NCBI GenBank assembly: GCA_902634485.1
Contig: CACPKA010000002.1
Span: 1 to 64,000, forward strand
From: an uncultured Pelagibacteraceae bacterium
GTDB lineage: Bacteria > Pseudomonadota > Alphaproteobacteria > Pelagibacterales > Pelagibacteraceae
DNA length: 64,000 nt
Direction: 5' to 3'
Shown: positions 16,618 through 24,743 of the stretch, in pieces
How the letters are laid out: the number at the start of each line of letters is the position of its first letter
Position numbering within the stretch: position 1 is the first letter of the stretch
The notes under the pieces: model-generated
Databases searched by the model: none
What the model saw: only the letters and a program-made list of their open reading frames with translations
What the model was told of the DNA's origin: nothing
Made by a program: the position numbers and the translations under genes

Positions 16618-16651
16618 GTGCCCATGTGAAAGGGTACTCACTCATGGGCAC
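16618..16651 (-). terminator. Intra-operon rho-independent terminator/attenuator
   Basis: On the minus strand a 9-bp stem GTGCCCATG/CATGGGCAC, with a further GTGA/TCAC pairing inside the loop, is followed by TTTTAATTTT. This is a convincing intrinsic terminator shape. It lies after fbpA and the 57-residue frame and 55 bases before the fbpB start. Partial termination here would give the usual excess of binding protein over permease. Confidence 0.75.
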
Positions 16652-16666
16652 TAGATTTAGAAAAGA

Positions 16667-16840
16667 TCAAAAATTAAAAACTTTTAAGATGTGCGGAACC
16701 TCCTTAGCTTTAATCTCAGATAATTTTCTGTTATTTACTCTTTTATTGATCTTTTTACACTCCGTAGAACATGGTTCGCATGAACTGGCTGATTTATTTA
16801 AATCAATATCAGAAATAAATTCTGTTTTTTTATTAATCAT
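16667..16840 (-). CDS. 57-residue Cys-containing protein in the iron-transport operon
   Basis: The frame begins MINKKTEFISDIDLNKS, abutting the fbpA stop (TAAATG), and ends just before the terminator hairpin. It contains the motif SCEPCSTEC at about residues 20-28 (three Cys within eight residues), followed by a basic stretch (KKINKRVNNRK). No signal peptide or membrane span is evident. The Cys cluster could hold a metal, but no family is recognised. Position, tight junction with fbpA and a non-repetitive sequence support expression; start codon choice is unambiguous. Confidence 0.5.
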   Translation of the reverse strand: MINKKTEFISDIDLNKSASSCEPCSTECKKINKRVNNRKLSEIKAKEVPHILKVFNF

Positions 16841-17869
16841 TTATTTCCAACCAGCGGCAGTCATCACTTCTAATGCTGAAGCTTGATTTTTTCCATAGGT
16901 AGAAACTTTTGTTTTTAGATCTTGTTTAAAATCTAATCCCAAATTGTTTACTACTAATGGACTTGGTGAAACACCATCAATCATTGGAAACTCAAAAGTA
17001 TTATTTGTAAAATGCTCTTGAGATTCTGGTGATAATAAAAAGTCAACAAGTGCTATTGCATTTGCCTTGTTAGGCGCGCCTTTAACTAAAGCAGCACAAC
17101 TTATATTCATGTGCGTTCCTCTATCTTGTTGATTAGGGAAGAATGCTTTAACTTTTTTAGCAGCCGCTTGTTGCTCTGCACCTTTGTTACCAGATAGCAT
17201 AAGAGCTAAATAATATGTGTTAGCTACAGCAATATCAGCTTCTCCAGCAGCTACCGCCATAATTTGAGCTCTATCGTTTCCAGTAGATTCTCTAGCCATA
17301 TTAGCAACAACTCCCTTTGCCCATTCAGCTGTAGCTTTTTTTCCATTATTTGCAATTAATGAAGCTACAAGAGATTTATTGTAAATATTACTTGATTTTC
17401 TAATTACTAATCTACCTTTCCATTTTGGATCTGCTAGACCTTCATAAGTCATTCCGGATAATTCAGCACCAGTAACTCTTTCTGGCGAGTAATAAATTAT
17501 TCTTGCTCTTTTCGCTACCCCAACCCAGTGTGATGTTCTAAAGTTTTTTGGAACAGATGATTTAATTGTCGCTGAAGTTAATCCACTTTGCGTCATACCT
17601 TTTGCTTGAAAAGCACCACATCTTCCAGCATCAGCTGTGATGTAAAGGTCTGCTGCAGAATCAGAACCTTCTTCGATCATTCTTTTTTCTAAGGCTCCCG
17701 ATTTACCGTTGATTAAATTTACTTTAATTCCAGTTGCTGCTGTAAACTTGTCGTAAAGTTCAGCATCAGCTTTATAGTGTCTTGCGTTAAAAATATTTAC
17801 TTCATTTGCTATTGCAAAGGTTGAAATTAACAAAGACAAAATTAAAGATAAAATAGATATTTTTTTCAT
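16841..17869 (-). CDS. fbpA: Periplasmic Fe(III)-binding protein
   Basis: A 342-residue periplasmic binding protein with a signal peptide at residues 1-21 (MKKISILSLILSLLISTFAIA). The paired iron-binding tyrosines of the FbpA/FutA family are Y219 and Y220 in ANTYYLALM, and NIFNARHY near the N-terminus supplies the family's early His/Tyr site. It captures ferric iron and hands it to FbpB/FbpC. Two tandem Fur-type palindromes overlap the promoter upstream, and AAGGAAG is a good ribosome-binding site. A terminator downstream should favour its overproduction. Confidence 0.94.
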   Translation of the reverse strand: MKKISILSLILSLLISTFAIANEVNIFNARHYKADAELYDKFTAATGIKVNLINGKSGALEKRMIEEGSDSAADLYITADAGRCGAFQAKGMTQSGLTSATIKSSVPKNFRTSHWVGVAKRARIIYYSPERVTGAELSGMTYEGLADPKWKGRLVIRKSSNIYNKSLVASLIANNGKKATAEWAKGVVANMARESTGNDRAQIMAVAAGEADIAVANTYYLALMLSGNKGAEQQAAAKKVKAFFPNQQDRGTHMNISCAALVKGAPNKANAIALVDFLLSPESQEHFTNNTFEFPMIDGVSPSPLVVNNLGLDFKQDLKTKVSTYGKNQASALEVMTAAGWK

Positions 17870-17891
17870 ATTTTACTTCCTTTTTTTTGTT

Positions 17892-17935
17892 ATATTAATG
17901 AAAATGAGAACTATTCTCAATGATAATAGTTATCA
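17892..17935 (-). promoter_or_regulatory. fbpA promoter with two tandem Fur-type boxes
   Basis: On the minus strand TTGAGA (-35, 17915-17920) and TAATAT (-10, 17892-17897) are 17 bases apart. Two 15-bp perfect palindromes sit on the -35 side: TGATAACTATTATCA (17921-17935) and TGAGAATAGTTCTCA (17905-17919), separated by one base. Both fit the 7-1-7 Fur box shape. The inner one covers the -35 element, so iron-dependent repression by a Fur-family regulator is the natural reading. Confidence 0.8.
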
Positions 17936-17960
17936 ATCGCACTTTTTGTCGCAGGTTGTA

Positions 17961-18854
17961 TTAAAACTCCCACTCAGAGATCTTACTGTAAAGAAAATTT
18001 CTAAAAGCTTGTACCCTCGCAACATTTTTTAAAGATTGGGGGTACACGAAGTGAGCTTCAGTTATTGGGCCTTCGCATTTAGATGGAAGAACTTTTAACA
18101 AATTTTTTGATTGAAAAACTAAATAATCAGGCAAAGCTGCTAAACCTACTCCACTCTCTACCGCTAGCAAGAGTCCCATTACACTGTTAACTTTCATAAT
18201 TGGTTTTCTTTTTTTTGAATCTTTCATGCCAATTTTTAAAGCCCAATCTGGGTTGTAAACAGGAGACGGAGCACCTTTTCCAAATGATATAAATCTATGA
18301 TTATTAAGATCATTGATTGTTTTGGGCATTCCATATTTTTCAAGATACTTATTGGAGCCATAAATATGATAGTGAATATCAATCAATTTTCTCTGTATAT
18401 AATTTAATTGCTTTGGTCTTCTCATAAAGATACCGATATCTGCTTGCCTGGTACTTAAGTCTAATTCTTTATCATCAAAAATTAATTCAACTTCAATTTC
18501 AGGATTTAAAGTCATAAATTCTTGAATTCTAGGAGTAAGCCAGTGAGTACCAAAGCTTCTCACAGTTGTAATTATTATCTTTCCTGAGGGTTTATTTTTT
18601 TGGTCTCCTAAAGAAGTCTCAACCTCTTTAAGCTTGCTAATAACATCATGCGCTGTTTTGTAAACATATTCTCCATTTTCAGTAAGTGTTAGTCCTCTAG
18701 CATGTCTTTCAAATAGTTTTACGTTTAATTCTTCCTCTAAAGACTGTATTTGTCTACTGATAGCAGATTGACTTATGTTAAGAGTAACTGTTGCACTTGT
18801 AAAACTTCCAGCTTCAGCAACAGCATAAAAAATTTTTAGCTTATCCCAATCCAT
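17961..18854 (-). CDS. LysR-family transcriptional regulator
   Basis: A 297-residue regulator with the classical N-terminal winged helix-turn-helix: FYAVAEAGSFTSATVTLNIS followed by QSAISRQIQSLEEELNVKLFERHARGLTLTENG (residues 9-62). The C-terminal effector domain starts near residue 92. The gene lies upstream of fbpA on the same strand but its nearest partner is acuI, whose stop shares one base with the regulator's start region. It may regulate the acuI unit; the effector is unknown. No obvious relation to the Fur boxes downstream. Confidence 0.9.
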   Translation of the reverse strand: MDWDKLKIFYAVAEAGSFTSATVTLNISQSAISRQIQSLEEELNVKLFERHARGLTLTENGEYVYKTAHDVISKLKEVETSLGDQKNKPSGKIIITTVRSFGTHWLTPRIQEFMTLNPEIEVELIFDDKELDLSTRQADIGIFMRRPKQLNYIQRKLIDIHYHIYGSNKYLEKYGMPKTINDLNNHRFISFGKGAPSPVYNPDWALKIGMKDSKKRKPIMKVNSVMGLLLAVESGVGLAALPDYLVFQSKNLLKVLPSKCEGPITEAHFVYPQSLKNVARVQAFRNFLYSKISEWEF

Positions 18855-19858
18855 TATTTGTTTAAGTCTACTATATATCTACCAGATGTTTCGCCTTTAA
18901 GCATTTTTGGATAAACATTTAGGAGATCTTCCAAGCTAATTTCTTTAATTGATTGACCTAATAAATCAAAATTAATTAATTTTGATGCCTCTCTCCATAA
19001 AAAATCTCTTCTTTTTATAGATGTGTTAACTGAGTTAATCCCCCAAAGTTTTACTCCTCTTATAATAAAAGGCATTACACTTGTATTTAATTTTATATCC
19101 ACAGCATTTCCACACGCAGCTACAATTCCAGTTTCTTTTGTTTGGGCTAAGATATTTGCTAACACTTGACCTCCTACAGTGTCAACTGCTCCATCCCACA
19201 AACCCTTATCCAAAGGTCTTGGATCTTTCATTAATTCGCTTGTATTTATTATGTTTTTTGCACCAATAGATTTTAAATATTCTTTGTTACTTTCTTTTCC
19301 AGTAACAGCAGTCACATTACATCCAAGCTTATTTAAAACCATTACAGCTATACTTCCGACTCCACCCGATGCACCAGTTACAATTACATTTTCAACCTTT
19401 TCACCAAGTAAAAGTTCCTCTCTTGTAGATTTTGCTGTGAAAGAACATGATAGCGCTGTAAGTCCTGCAGTGCCCAAAATCATTGCTTGTTTTGATGTTA
19501 GTTCTTTTGGTTTTTTTACTAAAAAATCTCCATTAACTTTTGCATACTGAGAAAAACCACCGTAAAAAATTTCCCCCACTCTCCAGCCTGTTAATATTAT
19601 TTCATCTCCTGGTTTAAATTTTTCACTTTGACTTTCTTCAACTTTGCCTGAAAAATCTATTCCTGGTATATGTGGAAATTCTTTGACTAACCGTGCACCA
19701 TTTTTTAATATTAAAGCATCTTTAAAATTTAATCCTGAATATTCAACTTTGACTAAAACATCTCCATGTTTTAAAAAAGTTTTATTTACAGTTTTTATTT
19801 CTCTATTAAAATTTTCGCCTTCTTGATTTATAACTAAGGCCTTGAAACTTTCTGACAT
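18854..19858 (-). CDS. acuI: AcuI/YhdH-type NADPH:acryloyl-CoA reductase (MDR family)
   Basis: A 334-residue zinc-independent medium-chain dehydrogenase/reductase. Landmarks are GLNFKDALILKNG (about 42-54), PHIPGIDFSGKVE, and the nucleotide loop TGASGGVGSIAV (about 161-172). This is the YhdH/AcuI group, which reduces acryloyl-CoA to propionyl-CoA, a toxic intermediate of DMSP breakdown and of 3-hydroxypropionate metabolism. That role fits a marine DMSP user. The start ATG is followed directly by the family N-terminus (FKALVI). Generic quinone oxidoreductase is the alternative annotation. Confidence 0.82.
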   Translation of the reverse strand: MSESFKALVINQEGENFNREIKTVNKTFLKHGDVLVKVEYSGLNFKDALILKNGARLVKEFPHIPGIDFSGKVEESQSEKFKPGDEIILTGWRVGEIFYGGFSQYAKVNGDFLVKKPKELTSKQAMILGTAGLTALSCSFTAKSTREELLLGEKVENVIVTGASGGVGSIAVMVLNKLGCNVTAVTGKESNKEYLKSIGAKNIINTSELMKDPRPLDKGLWDGAVDTVGGQVLANILAQTKETGIVAACGNAVDIKLNTSVMPFIIRGVKLWGINSVNTSIKRRDFLWREASKLINFDLLGQSIKEISLEDLLNVYPKMLKGETSGRYIVDLNK

Positions 19859-19873
19859 AAGTTAATATAAACT

Positions 19874-20476
19874 TTATTTTGCAATAAATCTCAAGTATCT
19901 ATTCTGATAACTTAAATCTTCTTTGAACTTACCTAAATAATAATTGGTAACAGTTGTGGCTTGTTCTTTTTTAATTCCCCTCATGGTCATACACTGGTGA
20001 GTTGAATCTATACTTACAGCAACTCCTTTTGCATCCAATGATTCCATTAGTGTATTTGCAATCTGCATCGTAAGTCTTTCTTGTGTTTGAAGTCTTTTTG
20101 AAAACACCTCAACTACTCTTGCTAATTTGCTTAAACCTACAACTCTATCTTTTGGGATATAAGCTACATGAGCAACTCCTATAATTGGTGCCATATGATG
20201 TTCGCAATGACTTTGAACTGAAATATTCTTTTGAACAACCATGTCGTCATATCCATTTACATCTCCAAAAGTTTTATTTAAAATTTCTTTAGGGTCTTCT
20301 TTGTAACCTTTAAAATATTCTTTAAAAGCTTTAACAACCCTTTTTGGTGTTTCTAACAATCCTTCTCTAGAAGGATCTTCTCCTAACCATTGTAAAATTT
20401 TTATAAATGCTTCTTCCGCCTCCTTATCTGAGACAGAGTCTATATTTTTTTGATTTTCATTTTTTACTAATTTCAT
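19874..20476 (-). CDS. folE: GTP cyclohydrolase I
   Basis: A 200-residue enzyme that opens GTP to 7,8-dihydroneopterin triphosphate, the first step of folate synthesis. The zinc site is visible in SHCEHHMAPIIG and in STHQCMTMRGI; the family stretch GLSKLARVVEVFSKRLQTQERLT lies between. Length is typical for the bacterial enzyme. It is divergent from hisI with only 57 bases between the starts. It complements the pabABC-like genes at the left end of the window as a folate-pathway gene. Confidence 0.96.
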   Translation of the reverse strand: MKLVKNENQKNIDSVSDKEAEEAFIKILQWLGEDPSREGLLETPKRVVKAFKEYFKGYKEDPKEILNKTFGDVNGYDDMVVQKNISVQSHCEHHMAPIIGVAHVAYIPKDRVVGLSKLARVVEVFSKRLQTQERLTMQIANTLMESLDAKGVAVSIDSTHQCMTMRGIKKEQATTVTNYYLGKFKEDLSYQNRYLRFIAK

Positions 20477-20533
20477 GCCGTGCTTTTATATATATAAATC
20501 GTTATTTTTAAAATATTTATTATAATCATATAT

Positions 20534-21022
20534 ATGTTACATAATTACACATGTATGTTTAAAAAAAGAGAAAATATAGCTGATATAGAAGAAGGTGCTT
20601 TATTATCACCAAAATTTGATAATGATGGGCTAATACCAGTTGTGACAATGTGTCAAAAAACTAAAGAAATTTTAATGCATGGATATATGAATGTCGAAGC
20701 ATTAAGACTAACTATTGAAACAAAAGAAGCTCATTACTGGAGTAGATCTAGAAATGAAATATGGCACAAAGGAAAAACTAGTGGTTTTGTCCAAAAAGTT
20801 AAAGAAATTAGAATAGATGATGATCAAGATTCTTTATGGTTAACTGTAGATATCGGAGAAGGATCAAGTTGTCACGTGGGTTATAGATCTTGTTTTTATA
20901 GATCAGTACCACTTGGAAAAATTGATAACGCTAGAAATATAAAAATGAAGTTTGAAGAAAAAGAAAAAAAATTTGATCCTGAAGAAGTTTATAAAGGACA
21001 TTCTAATCCTACAAAAATTTGA
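20534..21022 (+). CDS. hisI: Phosphoribosyl-AMP cyclohydrolase
   Basis: A histidine-biosynthesis enzyme that hydrolyses the adenine ring of phosphoribosyl-AMP. Motifs are HGYMNVEALRLTIETKEAHYWSRSR split around residues 50-74, WHKGKTSG, and the zinc cysteines in SSCHVGYRSCFYR. At 162 residues it is longer than E. coli-type HisI domains and lacks a HisE part. Two starts are possible: ATG at 20534 and ATG at 20555 (MFKKREN). A TATAAT lies at 20521-20526, which would put the transcript start near the first ATG, so the second may be used. The stop overlaps the DUF2237 ATG by one base. Confidence 0.93.
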   Translation: MLHNYTCMFKKRENIADIEEGALLSPKFDNDGLIPVVTMCQKTKEILMHGYMNVEALRLTIETKEAHYWSRSRNEIWHKGKTSGFVQKVKEIRIDDDQDSLWLTVDIGEGSSCHVGYRSCFYRSVPLGKIDNARNIKMKFEEKEKKFDPEEVYKGHSNPTKI

Positions 21023-21396
21023 TGTCTGAAAAACAAAAAAATGTCTTAGGAGAAGAGTTAGAAGAATGTTCTAAAGATCCTTTAACAGGTTGGTTTAGAG
21101 ACGGTTGTTGTAATACAGATGAAAATGATCATGGATTACATACAGTTTGTGTAAAAGTAAATAATGAATTTTTGGAATGGTGTAAGGAAGCAGGTAATGA
21201 TTTAATAACGCCTCACCCTGAATTTGGATTTCCAGGACTTAAGGATGGAGATAATTGGTGTGTATGCGCAGGATGGGTTGCTAGAGCAATTGATGCTGGC
21301 AAAGGATGTTCTGTTTATTTAAAAAAAACTCACGAAAATACTCTTAAAGTTGTTCCTATAGAAAAATTAAAAAAATTAGCTATAGATCTTTCTTAA
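21022..21396 (+). CDS. DUF2237 family protein
   Basis: A 124-residue protein of the DUF2237 family. Conserved parts are NVLGEELEECSKDPLTGWFRDG, GLHTVCVKVNNEFLEW, GNDLITPHPEFGFPGLKDGDNWCVCAGWW-like segment and KTHENTLKVVPIEKL. The several conserved Cys and His residues could bind metal, but no function has been established for the family. The ATG overlaps the hisI stop (TGATG), so the two are translationally coupled. It ends one base before the convergent ETF:quinone oxidoreductase gene. Confidence 0.85.
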   Translation: MSEKQKNVLGEELEECSKDPLTGWFRDGCCNTDENDHGLHTVCVKVNNEFLEWCKEAGNDLITPHPEFGFPGLKDGDNWCVCAGWVARAIDAGKGCSVYLKKTHENTLKVVPIEKLKKLAIDLS

Positions 21397-23016
21397 TTAC
21401 ATATTGCCGTATTTAGGACCTCCTCCTCCTTCAGGAGTAACCCAATTAATATTTTGTGAAGGTTCTTTAATATCACAAGTTTTGCAGTGAATACAATTTT
21501 GAGAATTAATTACAAACTTTTTTAAATTATTTTCTACCTGAATTTCATAAACTCCTACAGGGCAATATCTTTGCGCAGGTTCATCAAATTTTTCAAGTGT
21601 ATAACTTATAGGTAGATTGTGATCTTTTAATTTTAAATGTACAGGTTGATTATCGGTATGGTTAGTTCCAGTAAGATATACTGAACTAGTTTTATCAAAA
21701 GTTATAATATTGTCTGGTTTTGGATATTCTATTTTAGGCATTTCATTTGAAGGTTTTAAAGATTCATGATCAGCATGTTTGTGTTTAAGGGTAAATGGTA
21801 ATTTTCCTCTAAATAAAATTTGATCTATGCCTGTAAAAATTATTCCTAATATTAAACCCCAGTTAAAACTTGGTTTGACATTTCTTGCAGCGTATAGCTC
21901 TTTATAAACCCAGCTTTTTTTAAATTTATCCTCATAAGAAGATAAACTTTTATTTTCTTTTAAATTTTCAATTATTGTTTCAGCAGCTATCATTCCACTT
22001 TTCATTGCAGTATGGGACCCTTTAATTTTCGGCATATTTAATGTACCTGCATCACAACCAACTAATAATGCACCCGGCATATACATTTTTGGCAAACTTT
22101 GTAAACCTCCTTCTATAAGAGCTCTAGCTCCGTAAGAAATTCTTTTTCCACCTTCAATCATTTTTTTAATTGCTGGATGAGTTTTAAATCTTTGAAACTC
22201 GTCAAATGGTGACAGATGAGGATTTTTATAATCTAAACCTATTACATAGCCTAAAAAAACCTGCTTATTTTCTGCATGATAAATAAAGCTTCCTCCATAA
22301 GTATTATTATCTAATGGCCAACCCACCGTATGCATTGCCAGTCCTTCTTCATGTTTTTCATCATTAATTTCCCATATTTCTTTAAAACCTATTCCGTATT
22401 GCTGAGGATCTTTTGCTTTGTTTAATTCAAATTTATTTATCAGCTGTTTTCCTAAATGCCCTCTACATCCTTCTGCAAATACAGTTACTTTCGCATGCAA
22501 TTCCATGCCTGGTTCAAAACTATCTTTCTTATTTCCTTCTTTATCTAAACCCATATCTTGAGTTGCAACTCCTTTAACTGAACCATCTTCGTTATATAAA
22601 ATTTCACTTGCAGGAAAACCTGGAAATATTTCTACACCTAGACTTTCAGCCTGTTCAGCTAACCATCTGCATAAATTGGCTAAACTAATTATATAGTTTT
22701 TATGATTTTGCTGAACTTTAGGAAGTAACCAAGTGGGCCAACTCAATGATTTTGTTTTTCCTAAAAAAAGAAATTTTTCTTTAGTAATTTTAGTTTTAAT
22801 TGGAGCATTTAATTCTTTCCAGTTAGGAATTAATTCATCTAAGGCTTTTGTTTCAAAAACATTGCCTGACAATATATGTGCACCTACTTCAGATGCTTTT
22901 TCTAGAAGGCAGACATTAATATCTCGATTCAACTGTTTTAACTTAATAGCAGTTGAAAGACCTGATGGTCCGCCCCCTACGATGACTACATCGTATTCCA
23001 TCACTTCTCTGGACAT
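21397..23016 (-). CDS. Electron-transfer flavoprotein:ubiquinone oxidoreductase
   Basis: A 539-residue ETF-QO. The FAD-binding GGGPSGLSTAIKL loop is near residues 14-26. The 4Fe-4S ferredoxin-like end carries the cysteine ligands in RYCPVGVYE and NCIHCKTCDIKEP, and the family's terminal EGGGGPKYGNM is intact. It moves electrons from reduced ETF to ubiquinone at the inner membrane. It is the last gene of the dimethylglycine dehydrogenase-etfB-etfA-ETFQO unit, 24 bases beyond etfA, giving the operon a complete path to the respiratory chain. Confidence 0.95.
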   Translation of the reverse strand: MSREVMEYDVVIVGGGPSGLSTAIKLKQLNRDINVCLLEKASEVGAHILSGNVFETKALDELIPNWKELNAPIKTKITKEKFLFLGKTKSLSWPTWLLPKVQQNHKNYIISLANLCRWLAEQAESLGVEIFPGFPASEILYNEDGSVKGVATQDMGLDKEGNKKDSFEPGMELHAKVTVFAEGCRGHLGKQLINKFELNKAKDPQQYGIGFKEIWEINDEKHEEGLAMHTVGWPLDNNTYGGSFIYHAENKQVFLGYVIGLDYKNPHLSPFDEFQRFKTHPAIKKMIEGGKRISYGARALIEGGLQSLPKMYMPGALLVGCDAGTLNMPKIKGSHTAMKSGMIAAETIIENLKENKSLSSYEDKFKKSWVYKELYAARNVKPSFNWGLILGIIFTGIDQILFRGKLPFTLKHKHADHESLKPSNEMPKIEYPKPDNIITFDKTSSVYLTGTNHTDNQPVHLKLKDHNLPISYTLEKFDEPAQRYCPVGVYEIQVENNLKKFVINSQNCIHCKTCDIKEPSQNINWVTPEGGGGPKYGNM

Positions 23017-23040
23017 AATATTATTTTTTTACAGTATTTG

Positions 23041-23994
23041 TTATTTTTGTATAGTGTTTAATTTGTTCAATTCTTCTAAAAATTGGGGAAGAGCTTCAAA
23101 CAAATCAGCTTCTAAGCCATAATCTGCAACGCTAAAAATTGGTGCTTCACCATCTTTGTTAATAGCGACAATAATTTTGCTTTCTTTCATTCCTGCTAAA
23201 TGCTGAATAGCTCCTGAAATTCCAACAGCAATATATAAATCTGGGACAACAACCTTTCCTGTTTGTCCCACTTGATGATCATTAGTTATATACCCCGCAT
23301 CAACAGCTGCTCGTGATGCTCCAATTGCAGCATTTAGTTTATCTGCAATGGCAGTAATTAATTTAAAATTGTCTCCACTGCCCATTCCTCTACCTCCAGA
23401 AATTACAACTCTAGCAGTTCCAAGCTCAGGTCTATCTGATTTAACTTCTTCTCTTTTTATAAACTTAGTTAAATCTGAAGTTTCACCTTTTTCAACTTTT
23501 ACAATTTCAGCGGAACCTCCGCTTGTTGCCGCTGGATCAAAAGATGTTGGTCTAATCGTTATACATTTTTTTGTATCTGTGCTTTTTACAGTAGCAAATG
23601 CATTTCCTGCATAAATGGGTCTTAAAAAAGTATCTGTTGAAATTACTTGAATTATATCACTCACTTGAGATGTATCTAATAGAGCTGCAATTCTTGGCAT
23701 TAGATTTTTACCAAATGTATTAGCTGAACAAACAATATGTGAATAATTGTCAGAATTTTTTATTACAGCTGGTGTAAAATTCTCAGCTAAATAATTTTCA
23801 TAAATTGCATCATCAACTAGGATTATTTTTTTTACATTAGGTACTTCAGAAATAGATTTTGCTACTGATTCACATAAATGTCCAATTACTAGAACATGTA
23901 AATCTTGATCAATCTGAGATGCAGCTGTAATCGCATTTAAAGTAAATGGTTTAACCTCTTTGTTGTTATGTTCTGCTATTAAAAGTACTGACAT
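23041..23994 (-). CDS. etfA: Electron-transfer flavoprotein alpha subunit
   Basis: A 317-residue FixB/EtfA protein that binds FAD and, with EtfB, carries electrons from dehydrogenases to ETF-QO. Diagnostic FAD-binding stretches are VVISGGRGMGSGDNFKL, AAIGASRAAVDAGYI and DLYIAVGISGAIQHLAGM, all in the C-terminal half. The start shares one base with the etfB stop. The order DMGDH-etfB-etfA-ETFQO on one strand with minimal spacing suggests a single transcript. Confidence 0.96.
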   Translation of the reverse strand: MSVLLIAEHNNKEVKPFTLNAITAASQIDQDLHVLVIGHLCESVAKSISEVPNVKKIILVDDAIYENYLAENFTPAVIKNSDNYSHIVCSANTFGKNLMPRIAALLDTSQVSDIIQVISTDTFLRPIYAGNAFATVKSTDTKKCITIRPTSFDPAATSGGSAEIVKVEKGETSDLTKFIKREEVKSDRPELGTARVVISGGRGMGSGDNFKLITAIADKLNAAIGASRAAVDAGYITNDHQVGQTGKVVVPDLYIAVGISGAIQHLAGMKESKIIVAINKDGEAPIFSVADYGLEADLFEALPQFLEELNKLNTIQK

Positions 23995-24743
23995 TATATT
24001 ACTTTTGCCTCATTTTTTAATTTTTGAACTAACTCTTCAACACTTGCAACCTTAATACCCGCTTTTCTCTTTGGTGGTTCTTCGACTTTAATTTGTTCTA
24101 TTCTTGGTTTTGTATCAACTCCTAAATCAGAGGCATTAATTTGTTCTAAGGGTTTTTTCTTTGCCTTCATTATGTTTGGTAATGAAGCATATCTTGGTTC
24201 ATTTAATCTTAGATCGCATGTTACTATTGAAGGTATATTTGTCTCAATAGTCTCTAAACCTTCGTCAACCTCTCTTGTAACTTCTAAAGATTTTTCTTTA
24301 ACTTCTATTTTTGATGCAAATGTTGCTTGAGGCCAGTTAAGTAATGCTGCTAGCATTTGACCAGTTTGATTACAATCATCATCTATAGCTTGTTTTCCCA
24401 TAAAAACTAAATCTGGTTTTTCTTTTTCCACAATTTTTAGTAAAATTTTTGAAACTGCTAAAGGTTCAATTATTCCTTCTACCTTTACATGAATTCCTCT
24501 ATCGGCTCCTACAGCTAAAGCTTTTCTTACAGTTTCTTGTGCTTTATCTTCTCCAATTGTAACTGCAACCACTTCTTTGGCTTTGCCAGATTCTTTTATT
24601 TTAACAGCTTCTTCAATTGCATTATCATCTGGAGGATTGGTTGACATTTTAACATTGTCAGTAACAACACCTGTATTATCCTCTTTAACTCTAATTTGAA
24701 CGTTGTAATCAATTACTCTTTTTACTGCTACTAATATTTTCAT
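23994..24743 (-). CDS. etfB: Electron-transfer flavoprotein beta subunit
   Basis: A 249-residue FixA/EtfB protein that binds AMP and docks with partner dehydrogenases. Typical features are [20 protein letters not shown] at the start, [35 protein letters not shown], and the recognition-loop region [14 protein letters not shown]. It shares its terminal bases with the neighbouring etfA and dehydrogenase genes. Dimethylglycine dehydrogenase upstream is its most likely electron donor. Confidence 0.96.
   Translation of the reverse strand: MKILVAVKRVIDYNVQIRVKEDNTGVVTDNVKMSTNPPDDNAIEEAVKIKESGKAKEVVAVTIGEDKAQETVRKALAVGADRGIHVKVEGIIEPLAVSKILLKIVEKEKPDLVFMGKQAIDDDCNQTGQMLAALLNWPQATFASKIEVKEKSLEVTREVDEGLETIETNIPSIVTCDLRLNEPRYASLPNIMKAKKKPLEQINASDLGVDTKPRIEQIKVEEPPKRKAGIKVASVEELVQKLKNEAKVI

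Noticed and set aside
16503..16886. A 127-residue plus-strand open frame across the fbpB-fbpA gap
   Set aside because: It overlaps the starts of fbpB and the end of fbpA antisense and spans the minus-strand terminator hairpin. The minus-strand 57-residue frame and hairpin explain this DNA better.
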